Positions 48,948 through 57,969 are shown, counted from the stretch's first letter. The stretch is DNA of 64,000 bases from Kribbella italica (GCF_014205135.1 NZ_JACHMY010000001.1:4588001-4652000); one strand, 5' to 3'. Numbers and translations: made by a program. The notes: a model not told the origin generated them from the letters alone.

Positions 48948-50402
48948 ATGGGTCAGACCGAGGTCGTCGTCGTCGGGTCGGGGTTCGCCGGGTTGTGCAT
49001 GGCGATCAAACTGCGCGCCGCCGGGATCGAGGACTTCGTCGTCCTCGAGCAGGCCGAGCGCCTCGGCGGCACCTGGCGGGACAACACCTACCCCGGCTGC
49101 GCGTGCGACGTCCCGTCGTACCTCTACTCGTTCTCGTTCGAGCAGAACCCGCGCTGGCAGCGGATGTTCGCGCCCTGGGACGAGATCCTCGCCTACCTCG
49201 AGCACTGCGCGACCAAGTACGGCGTCGCCGGCAAGATCCGGTACGGCGCGGAGGTGACCGCGGCGGTCTTCGACGAAACCACCAGCCGTTGGACGGTGAC
49301 GATCAACGGCGAGGAGACGCTCGAGACCCGCGCCCTGGTCGCCGGGGTCGGCAACCTGCACCAGCCGAAACTCCCCGACCTGCCCGGCCTGGACTCCTTC
49401 GCCGGCCCGGCCTTCCACTCCGCCCAGTGGGACCACAGCCAGGACCTGACCGGCCGCCGGGTCGCCGTCGTCGGAACCGGCGCCAGCGCGATCCAGTTCG
49501 TCCCGCGGGTCGCCGAGCAGGCCGCGCACCTGGATCTCTACCAGCGCACCGCGCCGTGGATCACGTCGAAGCCCGACCGCGCGATCGGCCCGCGCGAACG
49601 GGCCCTGCACGAACGCTTCCCGGCCGGGCAGCGCGCGATCCGCGACGTCATCTTCTGGGGACTGGAGGCGCGCGGCCTCGGCTTCGCGGGCAACCCCAAG
49701 CTGATGAAGGGCCTGGAGCTGCAGGCCCGCCGCCAGCTCCACAAGCAGGTGAAGGACCCCGTACTCCGGGCCAAACTGACGCCGGACTACCAGATCGGCT
49801 GCAAGCGGATCCTGCTCTCCAACGACTACTACCCGGCACTCACCCGCCCCAACGTCGACGTGGTCACCACCCCGATCAGCCGGGTCACCGAGACCGGCGT
49901 GATCGATGCCGACGGCACCGAGCGCCCGGCCGACGTACTGGTGCTCGGCACCGGCTTCGAGGTCTCCGGCAACCTGACCCGGATGCGGATCCTCGGCCGC
50001 GACGGCACCGACCTGGCCGACCACTGGAAGCAGCACGGCATCGGCGCCCACCTCGGCATCACCGTGGCCGGCTACCCGAACCTCTTCCTCCTGGTCGGCC
50101 CGAACACCGGGCTCGGCCACTCCTCGATGGTCTTCATGATCGAGGCCCAGGTCCGGTACGTCGTCCAGGCGCTGCGGCTGCTCGGCCGGGCCTCGACGGT
50201 CGAGGTCCGCGAGGACGTCCAGGAGCGGTTCGTCGACGACGTCCAGCAGCGGCTCGGCGACACCGTCTGGGAGTCGGGCTGCAACAGCTGGTACCTGGAC
50301 GCCCAGGGCCGCAACTCGACGATCTGGCCGGAGTTCACCGTCGGCTACTGGCGCCGAACCCGGCGGCTGAACCCGGCGGACTTCGTGCTCACCCGGGGAT
50401 GA
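48948..50402 (+). CDS. Flavin-containing monooxygenase, Baeyer-Villiger type
   Basis: FAD/NADPH-dependent monooxygenase of 484 residues. GSGFAGLCMA is the FAD Rossmann motif, LGGTWRDNTYPGCACDVPS a conserved FAD segment, and FAGPAFHSAQWDH matches the BVMO fingerprint FxGxxxHxxxW(P/D). GTGASA is the NADPH motif. It inserts oxygen next to a ketone or hydroxylates a related substrate. The gene is divergent from a diiron protein across a shared palindrome; both being oxygen-activating enzymes, joint induction by a lipid or ketone substrate is plausible. Confidence 0.93.
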   Translation: MGQTEVVVVGSGFAGLCMAIKLRAAGIEDFVVLEQAERLGGTWRDNTYPGCACDVPSYLYSFSFEQNPRWQRMFAPWDEILAYLEHCATKYGVAGKIRYGAEVTAAVFDETTSRWTVTINGEETLETRALVAGVGNLHQPKLPDLPGLDSFAGPAFHSAQWDHSQDLTGRRVAVVGTGASAIQFVPRVAEQAAHLDLYQRTAPWITSKPDRAIGPRERALHERFPAGQRAIRDVIFWGLEARGLGFAGNPKLMKGLELQARRQLHKQVKDPVLRAKLTPDYQIGCKRILLSNDYYPALTRPNVDVVTTPISRVTETGVIDADGTERPADVLVLGTGFEVSGNLTRMRILGRDGTDLADHWKQHGIGAHLGITVAGYPNLFLLVGPNTGLGHSSMVFMIEAQVRYVVQALRLLGRASTVEVREDVQERFVDDVQQRLGDTVWESGCNSWYLDAQGRNSTIWPEFTVGYWRRTRRLNPADFVLTRG

Positions 50403-50505
50403 CCCGGACTCCGGAGGTCGTAGCGCTCAGGGTCCGCCGTACGACCAAGGGATGAGCCGAAGACAAGTCCTTGGACCGATGTCCGGACGGGCCGGGACGG
50501 ACACC

Positions 50506-50610
50506 ATGGATGACATGAACCTCATCCAGATCCTGAGCGCAGTCGTCATCGTCGGCGGTGTCGTGATCACCGCCCTGATCGCCATCGTCCCGTCGGTCAT
50601 GGACCGCTGA
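50506..50610 (+). CDS. 34-residue single-pass membrane peptide
   Basis: Short reading frame: MDDMNLIQ, a hydrophobic Val/Ile/Ala-rich segment of about 21 residues, then PSVMDR and stop. A GGGACGG precedes the ATG by 5 nt. The clean acidic-end / hydrophobic-core / basic-end layout and good codon use suggest a real small membrane protein of unknown role. ATG 50515 is an alternative start. Confidence 0.5.
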   Translation: MDDMNLIQILSAVVIVGGVVITALIAIVPSVMDR

Positions 50611-50666
50611 GAACCCCACGTGCCCTAGGCAACCAAAAGAAGTAGCCGCAGGCAACAGTCCGCGGA

Positions 50667-52040
50667 TCAGACCACGGCGAGGTGGCTCAGCAGGTCCTGC
50701 CGGGTCAGGACGCCGACCGGCTTGCCGTCGTCCAGCACCATCAGGGCGTCGCGGCCCTCCAGCAGGGCGACCGCCTTCGAGACCGCCTCGCCGGCGCCCA
50801 GCGAGGGCAGCGCGGGGTCCATGTGCAGCTCGACGATGTCGGCCAGCCGGGCCTTCCCGGTGTAGAGCGCGTCCATCAGGGTCCGCTCCGAGACCGCGCC
50901 GGCCACCTCGGCCGCCATCACCGGCGGCTCCGCCCGGACGACCGGCATCTGCGAGACGCCGTACTCGCGCAGGATCTCGATCGCCTCGGCGATCGTCTCG
51001 TGCGGGTGGGTGTGCACCAGCGGCGGCATGCTGCCGTCCTTGCCGGCCAGCACCTCACCGAGCGTCGTGCCCTGCCGGGTGTGTGCGAGGAAGCCGTACT
51101 GCGCCAGCCAGTCGTCGTTGAACACCTTGGTCAGGTAGCCCCGGCCACCGTCCGGCAGCAGGACGACGATCACCGCGTCGGGGTCGTCGAGCTCCTGGGC
51201 CAGCCGGATCGCCGCGGCCGCCGCCATCCCGGCCGAACCGCCGACCAGCATGGCCTCCTCGCGGGCCAGCCGCCGGGTGACCGCGAACGAGTCCGCGTCC
51301 GAGACCTCGATGATCCGGTCGCAGATCGTCTTGTCGTAGGTCTCCGGCCAGAAGTCCTCACCGACGCCCTCGACCAGGTACGGACGGCCGGAGCCGCCGG
51401 AGTAGACCGAGCCCTCCGGGTCCGCGCCGATGATCTGCACCTTGCCGCCGGAGACCTCCTTGAGGTACTTGCCGGTGCCGCTGATCGTGCCGCCGGTCCC
51501 GACGCCCGCGACGAAGTGCGTGATCTTGCCCTCGGTCTGCTCCCACAGCTCGGGGCCGGTGGACTCGTAGTGCGAGATCGGGTTGTTCTCGTTGGCGTAC
51601 TGGTTCGGCTTCCAGGCGCCCTCGATCTCGCGGACCAGCCGGTCGGAGACGTTGTAGTAGGAGTCCGGGTGCTCCGGCGCGACCGCGGTCGGGCAGACCA
51701 CGACCTCCGCGCCGTACGCCTTGAGCACGTTGCGCTTGTCCTCACTGACCTTGTCCGGGCAGACGAAGACGCACTTGTAGCCCTTCTGCTGGGCCACCAT
51801 CGCCAGCCCGACGCCGGTGTTGCCGGACGTCGGCTCAACGATCGTCCCGCCGGGCTTGAGCTCGCCGGAGGCCTCCGCGGCCTCGATCATCCGGACCGCG
51901 ATCCGGTCCTTCACCGAGCCACCGGGGTTGAAGTACTCGACCTTGGCGAGAACGAGCGGCTTGGCGCCGTCGGTCGTCTTCGTCAGGCGTACCAGCGGGG
52001 TGTTGCCGACCAGGTCCAGGAGTGAGTTCGCGTAGCGCAC
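50667..52040 (-). CDS. cbs: Cystathionine beta-synthase
   Basis: PLP enzyme joining serine and homocysteine to cystathionine, first step of reverse transsulfuration; 457 residues. Lys44 in NPGGSVKDRIA binds PLP, EPTSGNTGVGLA binds substrate, and GTGGTISGTGK holds the phosphate. The C-terminal 125 residues are a pair of CBS regulatory domains (LREYGVSQMPVV, then LDDGKPVGVLTRQDLL). No heme-binding N-terminus, as in bacterial forms. GTG 52040 is chosen because TACAGT ends 7 nt upstream; the GTG at 52049 would overlap that hexamer. It complements metB at 21068. Confidence 0.94.
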   Translation of the reverse strand: MRYANSLLDLVGNTPLVRLTKTTDGAKPLVLAKVEYFNPGGSVKDRIAVRMIEAAEASGELKPGGTIVEPTSGNTGVGLAMVAQQKGYKCVFVCPDKVSEDKRNVLKAYGAEVVVCPTAVAPEHPDSYYNVSDRLVREIEGAWKPNQYANENNPISHYESTGPELWEQTEGKITHFVAGVGTGGTISGTGKYLKEVSGGKVQIIGADPEGSVYSGGSGRPYLVEGVGEDFWPETYDKTICDRIIEVSDADSFAVTRRLAREEAMLVGGSAGMAAAAAIRLAQELDDPDAVIVVLLPDGGRGYLTKVFNDDWLAQYGFLAHTRQGTTLGEVLAGKDGSMPPLVHTHPHETIAEAIEILREYGVSQMPVVRAEPPVMAAEVAGAVSERTLMDALYTGKARLADIVELHMDPALPSLGAGEAVSKAVALLEGRDALMVLDDGKPVGVLTRQDLLSHLAVV

Positions 52041-52047
52041 GGATCTC

Positions 52048-52053
52048 ACTGTA
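52048..52053 (-). promoter_or_regulatory. -10 hexamer, leaderless promoter of cbs
   Basis: Minus-strand TACAGT ends 7 nt before GTG 52040 and decides that start. Confidence 0.55.
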
Positions 52054-52118
52054 TGGGACGCCGCGTGTTTCCCCCTATTTCACTTGCCTGCGCGTCACAG
52101 CGTGTAATCCTTGGGGGT

Positions 52119-53165
52119 ATGAGCACAGCCCGGGCCGCGAAGCGACTGGCCCAGGCCGCAGCCTTCGGTGGTGGGGGACTCGGACTGATCGGGGCGACGC
52201 TGTACGGCGTACTGACCGCGGAAGCGCGGTACGCCGCGCGCGTGATCGGCCCGATGAAGGCTCACCCGGCCAAGGGCGACGGCCTGTACGGCCGGTATCC
52301 AGGTCACCCGATCACCCTCGCGATGATCGGGGACTCCAGTGCGGCCGGATACGGAACGTCGTCACCCGACGAGACCCCCGGCGTCCTGCTGGCCTGCGGT
52401 CTCGCCGAGCTGGCCAAGCGTCCGGTCCGGCTCGTCGACGTGTCGAAGGTCGGGGCGAAGTCCACCGACCTCGCGCCGCAGATCGACACCGCGCTGCTGT
52501 CCGGCCCGCATGTCGCCGCGATCCTGATCGGCGCGAACGACGTGAAGGCGCAGATGCCGCCGTCGGTCTCGGTCCGGCTGCTCGACCACGCCGTCCGGCG
52601 GCTGCGCGCGGCCAACTGCGAGGTGGTCGTCGGCACCTGCCCGGATCTCGGCGTGGTCCGGCCGATCATGCCGCCGCTGCGGCAGGTCGCCCGGTCCTGG
52701 AGCCACCGGCTCGCGGCCGCGCAGACGATCGCCGTCGTCGAGGCCGGCGGGCGGTCGGTGTCGATCGGCTCGCTGCTGAGCGAGGTCTTCCGGACCGACC
52801 CGCGGATGTTCGGGCCGGACCGCTTCCACCCGTCCGTCACCGGGTACGCCGCGGCCGCCGCGGCGCTGCTGCCGTCGGTCGCGGCCGCGATGGGTGTGGG
52901 GACGGAGTCGTTCGTGCAGCCCGAGGCGTTCCGCGGTGAGGCTGTGCTGCCGATCGCCGAGGCCGCCGTACAGGCTGCACGGAGGGCCGGCACCGAGGTC
53001 GCCCCGACCGAGGTCGCCGGGCGCGAGCGCGGGCCGCGGGGGCGCTGGGCGCAACTGCGGCACCGGCGCCGGCACCCGAAGGCCGACATCGAACGCGTCG
53101 ACGAGGACGGCACCGGGGAGCTCGGCCCGGAAGCCGGCAAGTCGATGGCGGGCTCGCCGTCCTGA
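52119..53165 (+). CDS. SGNH/GDSL hydrolase with N-terminal membrane anchor
   Basis: Lipase/esterase-type hydrolase of 348 residues. A hydrophobic segment at residues 12-34 (AAFGGGGLGLIGATLYG) probably anchors it with the enzyme outside. Block I is MIGDSSAAGYG with the nucleophile Ser, block III is IGANDV, and block V DRFHPSVTGYAAAA holds the catalytic Asp and His. The C-terminal 60 residues are Arg/Ala-rich and disordered. It is divergent from cbs. Confidence 0.88.
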   Translation: MSTARAAKRLAQAAAFGGGGLGLIGATLYGVLTAEARYAARVIGPMKAHPAKGDGLYGRYPGHPITLAMIGDSSAAGYGTSSPDETPGVLLACGLAELAKRPVRLVDVSKVGAKSTDLAPQIDTALLSGPHVAAILIGANDVKAQMPPSVSVRLLDHAVRRLRAANCEVVVGTCPDLGVVRPIMPPLRQVARSWSHRLAAAQTIAVVEAGGRSVSIGSLLSEVFRTDPRMFGPDRFHPSVTGYAAAAAALLPSVAAAMGVGTESFVQPEAFRGEAVLPIAEAAVQAARRAGTEVAPTEVAGRERGPRGRWAQLRHRRRHPKADIERVDEDGTGELGPEAGKSMAGSPS

Positions 53166-53176
53166 TCTGCCGTTCG

Positions 53177-53197
53177 GGCCGGCCGTCTTGGCCGGCC
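53177..53197 (+). terminator. GC hairpin after the SGNH hydrolase gene
   Basis: GGCCGGCC, a 5-nt loop, GGCCGGCC, 11 bp after the stop, followed by a third partial copy (CCTGGCCGG). The arms are themselves palindromes. No T-run. Confidence 0.4.
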
Positions 53198-53381
53198 GTC
53201 CTGGCCGGTCCGCGGAGGGCCGCTCGATGGGGGCCGACGGCCCGGATCGGCCCGCCTGGAAGGGCTGTCGCGCGATCGTGTGTCCGCTGAGCGGCGACTT
53301 TCATCAAGAGGCTCTTGCCTGCGCGGGCTTCGTGATGCACAGTCGATAACTACGCACGACCCCGACGAACGGGAGGCGACG

Positions 53382-53612
53382 ATGGGCCTGAACCACTCCG
53401 AGGAGACCCACAAGCGTCTGGTGGAGAAGGTGCCCCAGTGCACCGGACGCGAGATGACCGAGTGGTTCGGCCTGATGAACGACGGACCGTCGTTCTCACG
53501 CTTCGACGACAGGGTGAGATGGCTTTCCAGCGAGTACGCCCTCGCGCACGGGCACGCCACAGCCATCGTTCACGAATACGACCTGGTCAAAGCGCACCGG
53601 CGAATGGGCTGA
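53382..53612 (+). CDS. DUF4287 small protein
   Basis: 76-residue protein matching the DUF4287 pattern: EETHKRLVEKVPQCTGREMT, an internal helix, and the hallmark ALAHGHATAIVHEYD. Function unknown; members are often linked to DUF5655 proteins. GGGAGG is well placed before the ATG. A clear hairpin follows at 53640. Confidence 0.85.
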   Translation: MGLNHSEETHKRLVEKVPQCTGREMTEWFGLMNDGPSFSRFDDRVRWLSSEYALAHGHATAIVHEYDLVKAHRRMG

Positions 53613-53639
53613 CGAGCCGAACAGGAGTCGATTTCGCCG

Positions 53640-53673
53640 CGGGCCTGCCCTTTCAGGTGGAGGGGCAGGCCCG
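53640..53673. terminator. Terminator between DUF4287 and SnoaL-like genes
   Basis: CGGGCCTGCCC pairs perfectly with GGGCAGGCCCG (11 bp, 12-nt loop), followed by TTGTG. It lies between convergent genes and can serve both. Confidence 0.75.
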
Positions 53674-53696
53674 TTGTGCGTCCGGGGTGTTGACTC

Positions 53697-54080
53697 TCAC
53701 GCCCGGAGCCGCGCGTTGTCGGCGGTGCCCTCGACCTCCACGATGAGTCCGTCGACGATCCGGTACAGGTCGAACTCGTCGGTCTCCACCTGCGACCCGT
53801 CCCCGTCGGCGCCGAGGAACTCCCAGTGCCGCGTCCCGGTGTCGTACAGGTGGACGGCCAGCCACTCCCCCTCGTAGACCGCCCGGCGCAGCTCCCACCG
53901 GTAGTCGGGGAAGATCATCGTCGTCCGCCGTACGTCGGCGACGTACTCGTCCCGCGTCCGCTCGACCCCGTTGACCAGCAGCCGGTCCGCGACGAACGCC
54001 CCCACCGCGTCCCAGTCCCGCCGGTTGCACGCGTCGAGGTACTCCTGATACCGGCGTACGACCTCGTCCCGACTCGTCAT
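53697..54080 (-). CDS. SnoaL-like/NTF2-fold protein
   Basis: 127-residue alpha+beta barrel of the SnoaL-like group. It opens with a helix pair (VVRRYQEYLDACNRRDWDAV), then strands with RTTMIFPDYRWELRRAVYEG and DLYRIVDGLIVEVEG. Some members cyclise polyketides; most are of unknown function. Start at MTSRDEVV; a longer frame upstream has no ribosome site. Confidence 0.85.
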   Translation of the reverse strand: MTSRDEVVRRYQEYLDACNRRDWDAVGAFVADRLLVNGVERTRDEYVADVRRTTMIFPDYRWELRRAVYEGEWLAVHLYDTGTRHWEFLGADGDGSQVETDEFDLYRIVDGLIVEVEGTADNARLRA

Positions 54081-54181
54081 CTCTCGATTGTGAACGGTCC
54101 TGGGGCAACAGAAAAGCCGACCCCCACCTGAGGGCCGGCCAATCTGCCGTTCGATCACTCAGCCAGTCGGCCGAGCTGGGA

Positions 54182-55024
54182 TCAGTCGCCACCGCGCAGG
54201 ATCGCGAGGATGCGCAGCAGGTTCCAGTACAGCCAGACCAGGGTGACGGTCAGGCCGAACGCGGCCCGCCAGGCCTCGTTCTGCGGGGCACCGTGCTTGA
54301 TGCCCTGCTCGATCATGTCGAAGTCGAGGATCAGGTTGAACACCGCCAGACCGGCGCCGAGCGCGGCGAACAGCAGGCCCAGGGGGCCCATGCCGGTGAT
54401 GCCGGTGCCGACCCCGAACAGGCTCAGCACGAAGTTGATCAGCAGCACGCCCGCGAAGCCCATGGTCGCGACCATGACCATCCGGGTGAAGCGTGCGGTG
54501 ACCTTGATGTTGAAGTACTTGTACGTCGCCAGCGTCAGGCCCGCGGTCACCATCGTGGCCAGGATGGCCTGCACGACGATGCCCGGGTCACCGACCCAGT
54601 TGGCGATGAACTTGCTGCCGATCCCGAGGAACACGCCCTCGGCGACGGCGTACGCCATCAGCAGCACCGGGTTGACCCGGCGGCTGAACGACAGCACCAT
54701 CGCCAGCGCGAACCCGACCAGCGCACCGGCCAGGAAGGCCGGGGTGACCAGGCTCGTCGGGATCGCTGCCCACGCCACCGCGGCGGCGGCGACGACAACA
54801 CCCAGCGTGAGCGCGGTCTTCACGATCACGTCGTCCAGCGTCATCGGCCGGCTGTCGGCGCTCTGGTACTGCTGCTGCGGCGGCATACCCGGCCCGCCGT
54901 AGCCCTGGCCAGGCTGCTGGCCGTAGGGACCCGGCTGACCGTACGGAGCGGCCCCGGGGTAGGCCTGGCCCTGGCCAGGCGCAAACGCACTCGACCGGTT
55001 CAGAACCGGGTTACTGCTCTGCAT
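54182..55024 (-). CDS. Bax inhibitor-1/YccA-like membrane protein
   Basis: Membrane protein of 280 residues. The first 55 residues are a Gly/Pro/Gln/Tyr-rich cytoplasmic tail. Seven helices follow, and the last, charged segment NLILDFDMIEQGIKHGAPQN matches the Bax-inhibitor-1 signature where paired Asp residues act as a pH-sensitive calcium gate in bacterial homologues. CAGGAGGATGAC precedes the ATG. Stands alone. Confidence 0.92.
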   Translation of the reverse strand: MQSSNPVLNRSSAFAPGQGQAYPGAAPYGQPGPYGQQPGQGYGGPGMPPQQQYQSADSRPMTLDDVIVKTALTLGVVVAAAAVAWAAIPTSLVTPAFLAGALVGFALAMVLSFSRRVNPVLLMAYAVAEGVFLGIGSKFIANWVGDPGIVVQAILATMVTAGLTLATYKYFNIKVTARFTRMVMVATMGFAGVLLINFVLSLFGVGTGITGMGPLGLLFAALGAGLAVFNLILDFDMIEQGIKHGAPQNEAWRAAFGLTVTLVWLYWNLLRILAILRGGD

Positions 55025-55268
55025 GTCATCCTCCTGATGAACCCACTGTGGGTCGTACCGGAATAGTACGGTCCCACCCTTAACAACTGCTGAGGAACAA
55101 CCCAGTGTTCCCCAACCGAAACCACCACGCCCGACCGGTTGCGAACCACAACCGATCAGCCACCGATACATCGCCGGACGCGGCGCGGCGTCGTACTCGT
55201 ATGGGCGAGTACGACGCCGGCTTCCGTGGCCACCCAGGAGAGATGCTTCCCGCAGGCCAGAACAAGGG

Positions 55269-56036
55269 TCAGCCGGTGGGCTGCTCGTGGTCGGCGGCGG
55301 AGAGTTCGGCCGGGGAGGCGAGCGCGGCGCCCACCTGGCCGGCGAGCGCAACGGCGACCAGCCGCTGCTCGAGGTCGGGGCGGCTGATCCGGGTCGACGC
55401 GGTCAGCAGGAAGCGGCCGCGCGTGCGTCCGGCGTACTGGATCGGCAGTTCGATCTCCGCGTTCGTCGGGAGGCCGTCGCGCTCGATCTTCAGCGCGTGC
55501 GCCCCGCGGGTGACGGAGCCGTCGTGGTTCAGCAGCGGGCCGCGCGCCGGCGTCGAGCCGGGGACGAAGCGGCAGCCGTCGATCCGCAGTACGGCGATCA
55601 GTTGCGCGCCGACCTGGTCGATCAGCTCGGCCGTCGACGACCCGGCAGCGACCGCGCCCGAGGTCGTCAGGACGCCGTCCAGGTAGCCCTTCTGCCGGCT
55701 CGCCCGTGCTTGTTGCCGACGGCCCCAGATCGCGATCTGGGTGACGACGGCACCGATCACCACCAGCAGGACGGTCATTTCCAGGTCGTCGCGGCGGTCG
55801 ATCGTCAGCCGGTAGTACGGCGGCGCCAGGAACAGGTCGAACCAGACCGCACTCGACAGCGCGGCGACGATCCCGGCCGACCGGAGCCCGGCCGCGGCGA
55901 CGGCAACGACGACCAGGACCAGCAGCAGCGCGGCGTTCGCGTTGGCGAACCCGTCCCGGAAGGGGATCAGCACCGCGCAGACGACCAGCGGACCGGCCAC
56001 CGCCGCGATCATCACCCGAGTCCGGTAAGTACCCAC
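55269..56036 (-). CDS. DUF4118 (KdpD-like) membrane protein without kinase domain
   Basis: 255 residues. Residues about 8-100 form four closely packed helices with the DUF4118 signature SSAVWFDLFLAPPYYRLTI, the membrane module of KdpD sensor kinases. The cytoplasmic part (residues 115-255) looks like a GAF-type domain (LIDQVGAQLIAVLRIDGCRF). No histidine kinase core follows, so it is a sensor module alone, perhaps signalling through protein contact. The start is uncertain: GTG 56036 is very close to GGAGG. Confidence 0.75.
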   Translation of the reverse strand: MGTYRTRVMIAAVAGPLVVCAVLIPFRDGFANANAALLLVLVVVAVAAAGLRSAGIVAALSSAVWFDLFLAPPYYRLTIDRRDDLEMTVLLVVIGAVVTQIAIWGRRQQARASRQKGYLDGVLTTSGAVAAGSSTAELIDQVGAQLIAVLRIDGCRFVPGSTPARGPLLNHDGSVTRGAHALKIERDGLPTNAEIELPIQYAGRTRGRFLLTASTRISRPDLEQRLVAVALAGQVGAALASPAELSAADHEQPTG

Positions 56037-56132
56037 ACCTCCATTGATGCGCGCGGAACGCCGCGGATCAACGCTTCTCACCGGACTCTGACAAGAATTC
56101 GCCTGGCGGCCGTCTGCCCGCCGTACGGCGAA

Positions 56133-56486
56133 CTACTCCAGCCAGTCCGTCTCGAACGTCGCGTTCGCGTGGATGTGCACGGCCTCGTAGCCCTCCGGCC
56201 CGGTCCTGAACTTGTGCGGCGTGTCCGCCGGCACCACCAGGATCTGCCCGGCCCGCCCGACCACCTCGGCGCCGTCGACGGTGAACGTCGCCGAGCCGCG
56301 CCGGATGATGAAGGTCTCGGGGTACGGGTGCTTGTGCAGCCGCGGCCCGACGCCTTCCTGCGTGGTCGCCTCGAGGATGATCGAGATCCCGGCGCCGCCG
56401 GGCAGCTCCTCGTAGTTCTCGGTCCAGTCCTCGCCGTCGTCGCGCCCGTCCGCGCGGTTGACGACGAACTCGCTCAAGTCGGTCAT
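56133..56486 (-). CDS. Cupin-domain protein
   Basis: 117-residue single-domain cupin. Motif 1 GPRLHKHPYPETFIIRRG gives two His and a Glu, and motif 2 PADTPHKFRTG gives the third His, so a metal site is complete. The protein may be an enzyme, sugar-binding or regulatory. GGAGGGGG precedes the ATG. It follows the NmrA-like gene by 70 bp on the same strand and may share its transcript. Confidence 0.87.
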   Translation of the reverse strand: MTDLSEFVVNRADGRDDGEDWTENYEELPGGAGISIILEATTQEGVGPRLHKHPYPETFIIRRGSATFTVDGAEVVGRAGQILVVPADTPHKFRTGPEGYEAVHIHANATFETDWLE

Positions 56487-56556
56487 CGGTTGACCCCCTC
56501 CTGGTGGCGTTCTGGGCACGGTACTGCGCGGCCGGACCATCCACAGAGCCTTTTCT

Positions 56557-57333
56557 TCACCGTGCAAGGCTGGCGTTGACGAAGTCCTCCCAGGTCCGGC
56601 CGGTCCCGCGCCCTGGCGACAGGTTCGCGCCGGCCCGGTACGCCGCGGCCGCCTTGCCCGGTGTGTGCATCGGCAGCATCATCCGGCGCTTGCCGGCGGC
56701 CCGCAGGTAGACCTTGACCATCTCCTTGAACGTGTACGTCCGTGGCCCGGCGATGTCGTCGACCTGGCCCTGCGGCGCTTTCTGCGCGAGCTCGACCAGC
56801 CGCTCGGCGACCGCGGCCGCGTCGACCGGCTGGATCTTGAACCCGCTCGGCGCGGGCACGACCGGCAGCTTGGCCAGCTGCTCGGCCACCGTGAACGTCA
56901 GCTCGTGGAACTGCGTCGCCCGCAGGTTGGTCCACGGGATCCCGGACCGCTCGATGATCAGCTCCGCGCCGCGCTTGGCGGCGAAGTACCCGAACATCTT
57001 CCGGTCCAGCCCGCTCACGACCGGGAGCGTGTCCGCGCCGACGACGGAGATGTTCACGAGATGCCGTACGCCGGCCGGAACCGCCGCCGCGATCAGGCTC
57101 TTCGCCTTCTCGTCGTCGCCCTTCGCGGACCCCGCGCAGTGCACGATCGTCTCGACGCCGTGCACGACCTTGTCGACGCCCTCGCCGGTCTCCAGGTCGC
57201 CGACCACGACCTGCACACCGTCGTACGGCGCCTTGTCGCTGCGGCTCAGCACCCGCACGTCGCGGCCCGCGTCCAGCAGCCCACGCACGACCTTGCGCCC
57301 CAGCGTGCCGGTTCCGCCAGTCACCAGAATCAT
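56557..57333 (-). CDS. NAD(P)-binding NmrA/atypical SDR family protein
   Basis: Rossmann protein of 258 residues. VTGGTGTLGRKVV at the N-terminus binds the dinucleotide. There is no Tyr-x-x-x-Lys catalytic pair, as in atypical SDRs. VVVGDLETGEGVDKV and LVNISVVGAD follow the NmrA/complex-I-like branch. It may act as a redox sensor or reductase. GGAGTACCGAG is the likely ribosome site. Confidence 0.87.
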   Translation of the reverse strand: MILVTGGTGTLGRKVVRGLLDAGRDVRVLSRSDKAPYDGVQVVVGDLETGEGVDKVVHGVETIVHCAGSAKGDDEKAKSLIAAAVPAGVRHLVNISVVGADTLPVVSGLDRKMFGYFAAKRGAELIIERSGIPWTNLRATQFHELTFTVAEQLAKLPVVPAPSGFKIQPVDAAAVAERLVELAQKAPQGQVDDIAGPRTYTFKEMVKVYLRAAGKRRMMLPMHTPGKAAAAYRAGANLSPGRGTGRTWEDFVNASLAR

Positions 57334-57408
57334 CTCGGTACTCCATCGCTCGGTTGGCCCGATCTCTTCGGGTCTACTCGTGCGACGGATCGCGCGCGGA
57401 AAGTGTGA

Positions 57409-57969
57409 CTAGCTTCTGCCGAGGAAGTTCAGGACCCGCTCGAGGACCAGCTTGGCGGCCTGCTCGTCGTACGACGGCAACGAGCTGTCGGCGAAGAGGT
57501 GCTGGTCGCCGTCGTACAGGAAGAGCTCGCCGCCCTCGGCGACCAGCGCCTTCGCCGCGTCGGCGTCCTCGAGGTAGAACTCGTCCTGCGCCATGGCGTG
57601 GATCTGGACCGGAAGTCCCTGCGGCCAGGTCCCGAACTCCTCGATCGGCAGAGCCGAGTCGAAGAACAGAGCGCCCTTGGCTTGCGGTCGCGTCTGCGCG
57701 AGCTGCTGCGCCGGTACGACGCCCAGCGAGAACCCGGCGTACACGAGCTCAGCCGGCAGGTCCGCGGCGGCTTTCACCCCGCGCGCGGCGATCTCCCCGA
57801 ACCCGACACTCTTGACGTAGGCCATCCCTTCCGCGATCGCCCCGAACGTCCGCCCCTCGAACAGATCCGGCGTGTGCACCGTGTGCCCCGCCGCGCTCAG
57901 CTCGCTCGCGAACGCCTTGATCCCGTCCGTCAGCCCCTGCACATGATGAAACAGCAAAACCTCAGCCAT
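57409..57969 (-). CDS. Dienelactone-hydrolase-family protein
   Basis: Alpha/beta hydrolase of 186 residues, short for the family but with a complete triad: nucleophile Ser in YAGFSLGVV (Cys in classical dienelactone hydrolases), Asp in AMAQDEFY and His in GDQHLFAD. GLTDGIKAFASEL and HTVHTPDLF near the start match the family. Start at MAEVLLFHHVQG. Confidence 0.87.
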   Translation of the reverse strand: MAEVLLFHHVQGLTDGIKAFASELSAAGHTVHTPDLFEGRTFGAIAEGMAYVKSVGFGEIAARGVKAAADLPAELVYAGFSLGVVPAQQLAQTRPQAKGALFFDSALPIEEFGTWPQGLPVQIHAMAQDEFYLEDADAAKALVAEGGELFLYDGDQHLFADSSLPSYDEQAAKLVLERVLNFLGRS

